Assembly: GCA_039026555.1 (NCBI GenBank)
Contig: JBCCMB010000158.1
Coordinates: forward strand, 1 to 6,071
Length of the DNA stretch: 6,071 nucleotides
Direction: 5' to 3'
From: JBCCMB01 sp039026555
Lineage (GTDB): Bacteria > Pseudomonadota > Alphaproteobacteria > Caulobacterales > Hyphomonadaceae
This document shows, in pieces, positions 1 to 5,965 of the stretch (positions are counted from its first letter, which is position 1; every line of letters begins with the position of its first letter). The notes beneath the pieces are model-generated. The model was not told where the DNA came from and did not search any database. It saw only the letters and a program-made list of their open reading frames with translations. The translations under genes and the position numbers were made by a program.

Positions 1-1
1 C

Positions 2-1849
2 GGCGCCTCGGGCGACGCCGAAGCGCGCGCTGGACAGATTTCGAAATGGACGAACCTGGACGCCGCCGACCCGACCCGACAATTCGCCAACCGCCTGGAG
101 GCAGACGCGCCGCCGCCCCCGCCCGACAGCGAAGTCTCCCCCACTCCGCCCAACGCCCGCATCCTCGCGTCTGAAACCGGCCCCAATGGCGCGCTCTACG
201 CGCTGGCCGAAACCGAAGGCGAAATCGACGGCCAATTGCTGCGCGGCGAAAAGGACTTGGCGCTGGTGAAATATGATAGCGCGGGCAAGAAAATCTGGAC
301 GCGAGTGCTCGGCTCCACCTCAGAGACAGACGGGCTTTCACTTGCGGTGGCGTCAGACGGACGCGTGGCAATCGCCGGCGTCACCTCCGGTGACTTGACG
401 CCCGACGCGGCGGGCGGCGGCGAAGACGGCTTCGTCACACTATATGACGCTGACGGCTTGGAACTATTCACTCGGCAACGCGGGTCCGGCTTTGACGATC
501 GGATTGAAGCGTTGGCCTTCGCGGATGACGGATCACTCTTCGTGGCGGGACGCACGAAAGGAAGCGTCGGCGGCGCCACCAATTCCGGCGGTGAAGACGG
601 CTTTATCGAAAAACTCGATACGACGGGAACCGCGCTCTGGTCGCGTCAATTGGGCGGCAGCGAGAATGATCGCGTGACCGCGCTGGCGGTGGACGCCTCC
701 GGCGGCGTGGTCGCTGCAAGCTTAGAAGATGGTCAAACCACCCTGCGCAGGTTCGCCTCCGACATTGACGACGCCACAGATTGGACCCAGGCGCTGGGCG
801 AAGGCGTGGTTCGCGATCTGGAGACTGACGGCGCCGCCGTCTATGCGGCGGGCGAAACCCGATTGAACGGCCGTACCGCCGGCCTGTTTTCGGGCGCATC
901 CGTGGATGGCGCAGACGCGTTCGCGCTGCGCCTCGATATTTCAGGCGCCGTGGCGACGGAGGCTTGGTTCACGCGCTTTGGCGGAGATGGCGATCAAACC
1001 AGCCCCGCCATCAAAGTGCTAGGCGATGATGTTTATGTCGCCGGCTCCGGCGCAACCGCCTTCGGAAGTGCGACGGCTTTGGGCGACAAATCCGCCTTTG
1101 TCGCCAAACTCGGCGCGGCGGACGGTGTTGAAGCCTGGGCCAGCGCCATTAATGGCCGCGCGGGTATCTCGTCCGCCTCCGGCTTGGCGATCGATCCGAC
1201 CGGCGCTTCGGATTTGGATTTATTCGGCCTGCCCAGCGGCGCGCTCGAAGTAGGCGACACTAACAATGTCACCGACCGAACGTCTGCCCGCCCGGGCGAT
1301 CATTTCTATTTGTCGGTTGAGGGCGGAAGACAAAAGAAAATCACGATCGAGGCCGGCGACACCTACCGAGATCTGACATTTAAGATTAACGCGGCCTTGG
1401 TTCTGGACGGAACTTCGCAAGTCAGCAGCGGTGTCAACGGCCAAGCGCTGCGCATCTCGCCGAACGAGAATACGCGCCTGGAGTTGATCCCAGGGTCGGA
1501 GGGGCAAGACGCCCTGTCGGCGCTCGGCCTACCCCGCGGCGTGGTCTTCAAAGAACCGATCGGCGACACGGACGCCTCCTCCGATGCGCCGGAGCTTGTC
1601 GCGCTCGGGCTTGATCTCGGCGCTGGTTTCACCACCAAGGAAGAAGCCGCCGATCTGGTCGACATGCTGGACGGCGCGCTGCGCGCCATTCGCCAAGCCT
1701 ATCGCATCGCCACGGATGACCCGACGCTGCGCAGTTTGACGGAAGGCGGCCAATCCTCAGGCCAAGTGCCCGCCTATCTGCAGGCGCAATTGGCGAACTA
1801 CCAAGCCGGCCTGACACGCTTAGGCGGCGTCACTGGGTTCACGGTTTAG
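2..1849 (+). CDS. FlaEY-like flagellar protein, SBBP beta-propeller plus flagellin-like module (5' partial)
   Basis: The reading frame is open from the window edge, so the true start lies upstream; 615 residues are visible. A Pro-rich linker (about visible residues 40-56, with five consecutive prolines) is followed by about six degenerate SBBP-type repeats of 45-60 residues, with motifs such as GEDGF, 'W-S/T-R-x-LG' and 'AGxTxG'. Then comes a segment (bases 1292-1530) resembling the flagellin IN motif of FliD/FlgK proteins: 'TIEAGDTYRDLTFKINAAL', then a serine/glycine stretch, 'LRISP' and 'ALSALGLP'. The last 90 residues are helical ('AADLVDMLDGALRAIRQAYR') and recall a flagellin D1 C-terminal helix. 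This combination fits my memory of Caulobacter FlaEY, a large protein affecting flagellin production and filament assembly. The FlaEY assignment is inference; the propeller repeats are visible directly. Any signal peptide would be in the missing N-terminus. A different surface or secreted propeller protein is the main alternative. Confidence 0.6.
   Translation, partial: GASGDAEARAGQISKWTNLDAADPTRQFANRLEADAPPPPPDSEVSPTPPNARILASETGPNGALYALAETEGEIDGQLLRGEKDLALVKYDSAGKKIWTRVLGSTSETDGLSLAVASDGRVAIAGVTSGDLTPDAAGGGEDGFVTLYDADGLELFTRQRGSGFDDRIEALAFADDGSLFVAGRTKGSVGGATNSGGEDGFIEKLDTTGTALWSRQLGGSENDRVTALAVDASGGVVAASLEDGQTTLRRFASDIDDATDWTQALGEGVVRDLETDGAAVYAAGETRLNGRTAGLFSGASVDGADAFALRLDISGAVATEAWFTRFGGDGDQTSPAIKVLGDDVYVAGSGATAFGSATALGDKSAFVAKLGAADGVEAWASAINGRAGISSASGLAIDPTGASDLDLFGLPSGALEVGDTNNVTDRTSARPGDHFYLSVEGGRQKKITIEAGDTYRDLTFKINAALVLDGTSQVSSGVNGQALRISPNENTRLELIPGSEGQDALSALGLPRGVVFKEPIGDTDASSDAPELVALGLDLGAGFTTKEEAADLVDMLDGALRAIRQAYRIATDDPTLRSLTEGGQSSGQVPAYLQAQLANYQAGLTRLGGVTGFTV
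245..1250 (+). repeat. Degenerate SBBP-type beta-propeller repeat array within the FlaEY-like gene
   Basis: Protein-level tandem repeats start near bases 245, 419, 590, 731, 914 and 1082. The first three are regularly spaced (58 and 57 codons) and share the pattern G-E-x-D-x-[FL]-[VI], then D-x-x-G-x-x-[LIF]-[WF]-[TS]-R-x-x-G, then D-G-x-[LV]-x-[VI]-A-G-x-T-x-G. The fourth is degenerate and has lost the GEDGF entry motif. The fifth and sixth retain 'DAFALRL' and 'SAFVAKL'. A partial blade ('GALYALAET') precedes the first. Six or seven blades would close one propeller. DNA identity between repeats is low, so the duplication is old. Confidence 0.65.
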
Positions 1850-1942
1850 ACGCGAACATGCACGCGCCCATGGCCATTCGCGCCGTTCCGCGCTATGCGG
1901 CGCAAAAAGATAACGCTCCCTCCCCTTTTTAGAGCCACGCCC
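1850..1942 (+). promoter_or_regulatory. Gap between the FlaEY-like gene and typA: leader hairpin and pyrimidine tract
   Basis: This short gap holds an inverted repeat GCGCCG (1880-1885) / CGGCGC (1898-1903) with a 12-base loop, an 8-base palindrome ATGGCCAT (1870-1877), and a pyrimidine-only run at 1916-1930 ending in five T just before the typA start region. The hairpin is followed by A residues, not T, so it is not a standard intrinsic terminator on the + strand. The T run is separated from the hairpin by 22 bases, too far to form one. I could not identify convincing -35/-10 boxes. typA may be transcribed through from upstream or from an unrecognised promoter inside the preceding gene. Confidence 0.3.
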
Positions 1943-3769
1943 ATGTCCTCCACGACCGCTATGCGCAACATCGCCATCATCGCCCACGTCGATCATGGCA
2001 AAACTACGCTCGTTGACTGCCTGCTGAAACAATCCGGCGTGTTTCGCGACAATCAGGCGACCGCCGAACGCATGATGGATTCAAATGATCTCGAACGGGA
2101 ACGCGGGATCACCATCCTGGCGAAGAACACGTCCGTCGTTTGGAACGATACGCGCATCAATATTGTCGACACGCCCGGACACGCCGATTTTGGCGGCGAG
2201 GTCGAGCGTATCCTGCACATGGTGGACGGCGTGATCGTTTTGGTCGACGCTGCCGAGGGCCCGATGCCGCAGACGAAATTCGTTGTCTCAAAGGCGCTCA
2301 AAGTCGGCCTTAAGCCGATCGTGGCGGTCAATAAGATCGACAAGCCGGAAAGCCGCCCGGACGAGGTGATCGACGAAGTGTTCGATCTTTTCGCCGCGTT
2401 GGACGCGGACGATGAACAGCTGGATTTCCCGATCCTTTACGGCTCGGCTAAGGGCGGCTGGATGAGCCGCGATTATAATGAGCCAACCGAGGACATGGCG
2501 GCTCTGTTCGACCTAGTGATCGAACATGTGCCAGAACCCGCCATCGAGGAGGGTCCGTTCCGCCTCCTCGCGACAACTATCTCCGCAGACAATTTCTTGG
2601 GCCGCGTGCTCACCGGACGTATCGCCTCGGGGTCGGTCAAGCCGAACCAGACGCTCAAAGCGCTCAGCCGCGATGGAAGCTTGATCGAGCAGTTCCGCGT
2701 GTCGAAAGTGCTCGCCTTTCGCGGACTGGAGCGCACGCCGGTAGACGAAGGCGTCGCCGGCGACATCGTCTCGCTGACCGGCATGGCGAAAGCCACCGTC
2801 GCAGACACGCTATGTGATCCCGCGGTGGACACGCCCATCCAGGCGCAGCCGATCGATCCGCCTACCATCACCATGACCTTCCGCGTCAATGACAGCCCCT
2901 ATGCGGGCACGGAAGGGACCAAAGTCACCTCCCGCATGATTTGGGACCGCCTGCAAAAGGAAGCCGAAGGCAATGTCGCCCTGCGCGTGGAGCGGTCCGG
3001 CGACAGCGATGCGTTTGAAGTGTCGGGGCGCGGAGAATTGCTATTGTCGGTCCTGATCGAAACCATGCGCCGCGAAGGCTTTGAACTCGGCGTCTCTCGG
3101 CCTAAAGTGGTCTACAAGCAGGACGAGGCGGGTAATCGCCTGGAACCGATCGAAGAAGTCGTCATCGATGTGGATGACGAACATTCCGGCGTGGTCGTGC
3201 AAAAGCTGCAAGAGCGCAAAGCAGATATGGTGGAGATGAAACCCTCCGGCGGCGGTCGCACGCGTTTGGTGTTCCATGCGCCGACGCGCGGCTTGATCGG
3301 CTATCAGGGCGAATTGCTGTCGGACACGCGCGGCACGGCCGTGATGAACCGCATCTTCCACGAATATGCGCCCCATAAAGGCCAAATCACCGGCCGGCAC
3401 ACGGGCGTGCTGATCTCCAACGCCAAGGGTGAAAGCGTCGCCTTCGCCTTGTGGAATTTGGAGGACCGCGGCCCGATGATGATCGGCGCCGGCGAGAAGG
3501 TCTATGAAGGCATGATCATCGGTGAACACACGCGCGGCAATGATCTGGAAGTAAACGTGCTGAAGGGCAAAAAGCTCACCAACGTGCGCGCCTCCGGCTC
3601 GGATGAGGCCGTGCGCTTGACCACGCCCATGAAAATGACCCTGGAACGCGCCCTCGCCTACATCCAAGACGACGAGCTGGTCGAAGTGACCCCCGAACAC
3701 ATCCGCCTCCGCAAAGTCCATCTCGACCCGCACGAACGGAAGCGGGCTGCGAAGTCGGCGGCGGCTTAG
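1943..3769 (+). CDS. typA: Ribosome-associated translational GTPase TypA/BipA
   Basis: TypA/BipA is an EF-G/LepA-like GTPase that binds the 70S ribosome and supports ribosome assembly and stress or low-temperature adaptation. All G motifs are visible (numbered from the ATG at 1943): P-loop AHVDHGKTT (14-22), switch I RGITI (54-58), DTPGH (76-80, with the catalytic His80), NKID (130-133) and SAK (168-170). A beta-barrel domain II follows at about 207-300, EF-G-like domains III and V at about 307-480 ('RGLIGYQGELLSDTRG'), and the BipA-specific C-terminal domain from about 485 ('ITGRHTGVL', 'NLEDRGPMM'), ending in a basic tail. The protein is 608 residues, matching E. coli BipA (about 607). An in-frame ATG at 1895 would add 16 residues the family lacks; the ATG at 1961 (MRNIAIIAH) is the closest rival. 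The Shine-Dalgarno is weak (AGAG at 1931-1934, 8 bases before 1943). The 3' end overlaps the convergent phosphatase gene by 4 bases. Confidence 0.96.
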   Translation: MSSTTAMRNIAIIAHVDHGKTTLVDCLLKQSGVFRDNQATAERMMDSNDLERERGITILAKNTSVVWNDTRINIVDTPGHADFGGEVERILHMVDGVIVLVDAAEGPMPQTKFVVSKALKVGLKPIVAVNKIDKPESRPDEVIDEVFDLFAALDADDEQLDFPILYGSAKGGWMSRDYNEPTEDMAALFDLVIEHVPEPAIEEGPFRLLATTISADNFLGRVLTGRIASGSVKPNQTLKALSRDGSLIEQFRVSKVLAFRGLERTPVDEGVAGDIVSLTGMAKATVADTLCDPAVDTPIQAQPIDPPTITMTFRVNDSPYAGTEGTKVTSRMIWDRLQKEAEGNVALRVERSGDSDAFEVSGRGELLLSVLIETMRREGFELGVSRPKVVYKQDEAGNRLEPIEEVVIDVDDEHSGVVVQKLQERKADMVEMKPSGGGRTRLVFHAPTRGLIGYQGELLSDTRGTAVMNRIFHEYAPHKGQITGRHTGVLISNAKGESVAFALWNLEDRGPMMIGAGEKVYEGMIIGEHTRGNDLEVNVLKGKKLTNVRASGSDEAVRLTTPMKMTLERALAYIQDDELVEVTPEHIRLRKVHLDPHERKRAAKSAAA

Positions 3770-3778
3770 CCGTCGACG
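3756..3778. terminator. Imperfect inverted repeat spanning the convergent typA/phosphatase stop codons
   Basis: CGGCT (3762-3766) and AGCCG (3768-3772) are perfect inverted repeats around T3767. Pairing extends outward to about 3756-3778 with one G-T wobble and one mismatch. The overlapping stop codons of both genes (TTAG, 3766-3769) sit at its centre. It could fold in both transcripts, but neither strand has a T tract after it, so a terminator role is speculative. It may only reflect the GCG/GGC-rich alanine codons at the end of typA. Confidence 0.25.
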
Positions 3779-4542
3779 CGCGGCGGAACAATACGGCGCG
3801 ACGGGACTGTTTCAAAACTGCGAGCGCCATCTGAACTATAGATGAGGGCCGTGAGACCGCCGCCATGGACAGCGCCGGTGTCGACGCCTGTCGCATGCGG
3901 AAAACTGCTCGGCCCATCTAGAAAGGGCTGGTGACCGAAAACAACATGCCCGAACCGACCATCGTAACGGTCCGCCCAAAACGGATCGTCGACCGCCTCA
4001 GCGCCCAAAACGAGCGCGCGGCCGGTTGCTTTGTCTAGATAACGCGTTCGAAGAATTTGGTAGAAGGATTTACGAGCTTTGCCGGAAAGAGCCGTCGCCG
4101 TCTCTACGCTGTCCGGGAAAGCGCGCATGTCGCCTGGAATTCCGCCGTGAACGACAAGAAGATTGTGTTTCTCGACCCGATGAAATGGAACCGCCGCTTC
4201 TAGAAATGGAACATCCGCATCCGACAATTCCCGTGTGAGTATGGGCAATTCGGGCGCGGCTAGAGCTTGCGTCCTCGCGACCTCCGGCCGATCGAGGAGA
4301 TTTCTTCGATAACGTCGATGCTTATCCTCATGATTGCCTTCCACTAAGACAATTTCGCAAGCGTCTTGTTCCCTAAGCTCGCGGACAAATTTAACGACGC
4401 TAGCTTGCTGCGGCCCCTTATCGACCAAGTCGCCGACAAAAATAAGCGTGTCGGAAACGCGTGGGCGCAACAGCGCAATCAGTGACTGCAACTCGTCCAA
4501 CATTCCGTGAACGTCGCCGATTATGATGGTTCGCTCTCGCAC
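3766..4542 (-). CDS. Calcineurin-like metallophosphoesterase (PrpA/ApaH-like Ser/Thr phosphatase family)
   Basis: This is a two-metal phosphoesterase, probably cytoplasmic, as I see no signal peptide or membrane segment. The family ligands are all present (numbered from the GTG at 4542): GDVHG (9-13), GDLVDKGP (37-44), GNHE (69-72), HGG (132-134) and GHQP (203-206), followed by 'GVDTGAVHGGGLTAL' (219-233), the closing signature shared by ApaH and bacterial PPP-type phosphatases. The length of 258 residues fits the family. The substrate cannot be read from sequence: protein phosphoserine/threonine, diadenosine polyphosphates or another phosphoester are all possible. The frame stays open to a TTG at 4596. 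I chose the GTG because homologues usually start a few residues before GD(I/V)HG, but neither start has a properly spaced Shine-Dalgarno. The gene converges on typA with a 4-base stop overlap and diverges from yciB. Confidence 0.9.
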   Translation of the reverse strand: MRERTIIIGDVHGMLDELQSLIALLRPRVSDTLIFVGDLVDKGPQQASVVKFVRELREQDACEIVLVEGNHEDKHRRYRRNLLDRPEVARTQALAAPELPILTRELSDADVPFLEAAVPFHRVEKHNLLVVHGGIPGDMRAFPDSVETATALSGKARKSFYQILRTRYLDKATGRALVLGAEAVDDPFWADRYDGRFGHVVFGHQPFLDGPSSFPHATGVDTGAVHGGGLTALIYSSDGARSFETVPSRRIVPPRVDG

Positions 4543-4700
4543 GGGCAGGATATGTGAATGGACGCAGCCTCCTGCAAGCGACAGCGAAAGCTGCAAAGAA
4601 CGCCGAAGAGCGCGATGTAAAAGAGGTATTCTTTATATTGAATGCAATATTTTATTGCACCAAGCATGGAGATTTCGACAAATCGCGCCATATAGGCAGG
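4543..4700. promoter_or_regulatory. Divergent intergenic region between the phosphatase gene and yciB, AT-rich core
   Basis: This 158-base region separates two divergent genes and must carry both promoters unless they lie inside coding sequence. The part at 4620-4660 is clearly AT-rich against a GC-rich background. A TATAAA on the - strand (4637-4632) is a possible -10 element for the phosphatase gene, with a poor TTGGTG (4663-4658) 20 bases upstream. No good sigma-70 pair is visible for yciB. On the + strand the yciB frame stays open back to 4554, so part of this region could in principle be coding, but the predicted extension does not look like the family. Confidence 0.4.
4643..4659. promoter_or_regulatory. 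Perfect palindrome TGCAATA-TTT-TATTGCA, candidate operator
   Basis: Two perfect 7-base arms (4643-4649 and 4653-4659) flank a central TTT in the AT-rich core of the divergent intergenic region. The size and symmetry suit a site for a dimeric regulator able to act on the phosphatase gene, yciB or both. As RNA it would form a short hairpin with a tight three-base loop, followed by CACC and not a U tract, so it is unlikely to be a terminator. I cannot assign it to a known regulator. Confidence 0.35.
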
Positions 4701-5438
4701 ATGACAGACACAACGACCCAAACATCCGCCGCGGACTCGAAGCCAATCGGGGCCGCAGACAGCGCCAGCGCGGGCGAAACGCTCGGCCAAGGCGCAAAGC
4801 TGCTCGTCGATATCGGCCCGGTCGCAGCCTTCATGATCGTCTACAATGTCTGGAACTCGGTCCAGAAGCCGGACAAAGCGGCGTTCGACGTCACCTCGCA
4901 AGCCTATGCGCTCGCCGTGGCGGAAGCGTCTCGGTCGGCGATCTTCGTGGCGACCGGCGTGTTTATGGTCGCAACGCTAATCGCCATCGCCTATTCCTGG
5001 ATCAAGGAAAAGCGCATCTCGCCCATGTTAATGGTGACGGGCGTCATTGTCGCCGTGTTCGGCGGGGCGACGCTTTATTTTCAAAACGCGCTCTTCATCA
5101 AGCTAAAGCCGACCATCATTAACGGGTTGTACGCCGCCGTGATCCTGGGTGGATTGGCGGTGGGCTATAATGTATGGCGCATGCTGTTTCAGAGCGCTTT
5201 TGTTTTGCCCAGCAAAATCTGGGACACGCTGGCGTTTCGATGGGGGCTTTGGTTCGTCTTTCTGGCCATCCTCAATGAGGTGGTTTGGCGCAATTTTTCC
5301 GAAGCGTTTTGGGCGAATTTCAAACTGCTCGGCGTATTGCCGCTGACGCTGATCTTCACCTTCGCCAATTTGCCGATTACGCAAAAATATCTTGGCAAGA
5401 CGGACGAAGATCTAGAAGCGGAAAAAACGAACGCCTAA
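4701..5438 (+). CDS. yciB: Inner-membrane septation/envelope protein of the YciB (IspZ) family
   Basis: YciB/IspZ proteins are multi-pass inner-membrane proteins linked to cell division and envelope synthesis. The family signature runs through the protein: 'LLVDIGPVAAFMIVYN' (34-49), 'IFVATGVFMVATLIAIAYSW' (81-100), 'GGATLYFQNALFIKLKPTII' (121-140), 'RWGLWFVFLAILNEVVWRN' (180-198) and 'NFKLLGVLPLTLIFTF' (206-221). About six hydrophobic segments are visible, near 33-50, 80-99, 107-126, 140-157, 180-197 and 207-225. The protein is 245 residues against about 179 in E. coli; the excess is a polar Ala/Ser/Thr-rich N-terminus of about 30 residues and a loop at 51-79. I chose the ATG at 4701, 4 bases after an AGG (4694-4696), because the 49-residue upstream extension of the open frame is not family-like. 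The stop codon overlaps that of the convergent Nudix gene. Confidence 0.93.
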   Translation: MTDTTTQTSAADSKPIGAADSASAGETLGQGAKLLVDIGPVAAFMIVYNVWNSVQKPDKAAFDVTSQAYALAVAEASRSAIFVATGVFMVATLIAIAYSWIKEKRISPMLMVTGVIVAVFGGATLYFQNALFIKLKPTIINGLYAAVILGGLAVGYNVWRMLFQSAFVLPSKIWDTLAFRWGLWFVFLAILNEVVWRNFSEAFWANFKLLGVLPLTLIFTFANLPITQKYLGKTDEDLEAEKTNA

Positions 5439-5965
5439 CGCACCATTTCGTCGACGCCGTCGGGATTCCCAAAGGGGACGAAGGTGGTCTGGTCTTTGAT
5501 CTGGTCATAATGCTTCAGCGCCCAATAGACCGACGGAAACGCCAATTCCTTCCAAGGAATATCCGTCCATTTGAAGAAGCCGACTTCCAGGCTTTCGGGA
5601 CCTGCGGCGACTGTACCGCCCGCCAATTGCGCTTTGAACATGATCTGAACCTGACTGATCCTGGGAATGGAATAGACCGCGAGCAAGGCCTCAATACGAA
5701 TGTCGGCTTCGGCCTCTTCAAGGGCCTCGCGCATGGCGGCTTCTTCGACGGTTTCGCCCTCTTCCATGAAGCCCGCCGGCAAGGTCCAAAACCCCATTCG
5801 CGGCTGGATCGCCCGCCGGCACAACAGGATCTCGTCGCCACGCGTCACAACCGAACCGGCCACAATTTTCGGGTTCACATAGTCGATGAAGCTGCAGGTG
5901 TCGCAGACGCGTCGTTCTTTATCATCGCCATCGGGTATTTTTAAAGAAAACGATTCTCTCGCCAT
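5435..5965 (-). CDS. Nudix hydrolase with remnant N-terminal zinc-ribbon (Nudix_N_2-like)
   Basis: Nudix enzymes hydrolyse a nucleoside diphosphate linked to another moiety, for example ADP-ribose, NADH or FAD-type compounds; the substrate cannot be told here. Numbered from the ATG at 5965 (176 residues), the Nudix box spans 65-87: G65, E71, R79-E80 and E83-E84 are in place, so the metal-binding glutamates are intact. The conserved glycine near the box end is Glu86. Before it lies 'KIPDGDDKERRVCDTCSF' then 'NPKIVAGSV', matching the region that follows a Cys4 zinc ribbon in related Nudix proteins. Only one CxxC (C21, C24) remains; the usual first CxxC is absent. In-frame starts are TTG 5980, ATG 5974 and ATG 5965. 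I chose 5965 because a GGGA lies about 9 bases upstream, but 5974 (179 residues) is nearly as good. The gene is convergent with yciB, overlapping by 4 bases. Confidence 0.92.
   Translation of the reverse strand: MARESFSLKIPDGDDKERRVCDTCSFIDYVNPKIVAGSVVTRGDEILLCRRAIQPRMGFWTLPAGFMEEGETVEEAAMREALEEAEADIRIEALLAVYSIPRISQVQIMFKAQLAGGTVAAGPESLEVGFFKWTDIPWKELAFPSVYWALKHYDQIKDQTTFVPFGNPDGVDEMVR

Noticed and set aside
1880..1930. Intrinsic terminator after the FlaEY-like gene (hairpin 1880-1903 plus T run 1926-1930)
   Set aside because: The T run is 22 bases past the stem and the stem is followed by A residues, so it does not have terminator geometry.
1895..1942. Upstream ATG at 1895 as the typA start
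   Set aside because: It adds 16 residues not typical of TypA, lies inside the leader hairpin and has no Shine-Dalgarno; the ATG at 1943 gives the usual family length.
3041..3733. Long - strand open frame (230 codons) opposite typA
   Set aside because: It is fully antisense to a strongly conserved GTPase gene, rich in His/Asp/Ala from reversed codons, and has no recognisable domain; it is a shadow frame.
4558..4620. Small + strand ORF (ATG 4558 to TAA 4618-4620, 20 basic residues) with AGGA 7 bases upstream, a possible upstream ORF for yciB
   Set aside because: It is very short, lies partly across the alternative phosphatase start, and no promoter placing it in the yciB transcript is visible; chance is the simpler explanation.
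4554..4700. 49-residue N-terminal extension of YciB from a GTG at 4554
   Set aside because: It would place the AT-rich palindrome and likely promoters inside coding sequence, and the translation is unlike YciB family N-termini.
5285..5944. 219-codon + strand open frame opposite the Nudix gene
   Set aside because: It lies antisense to the Nudix box and overlaps the end of yciB in another frame. Its translation shows no family motif, while the opposite strand carries a complete Nudix signature.
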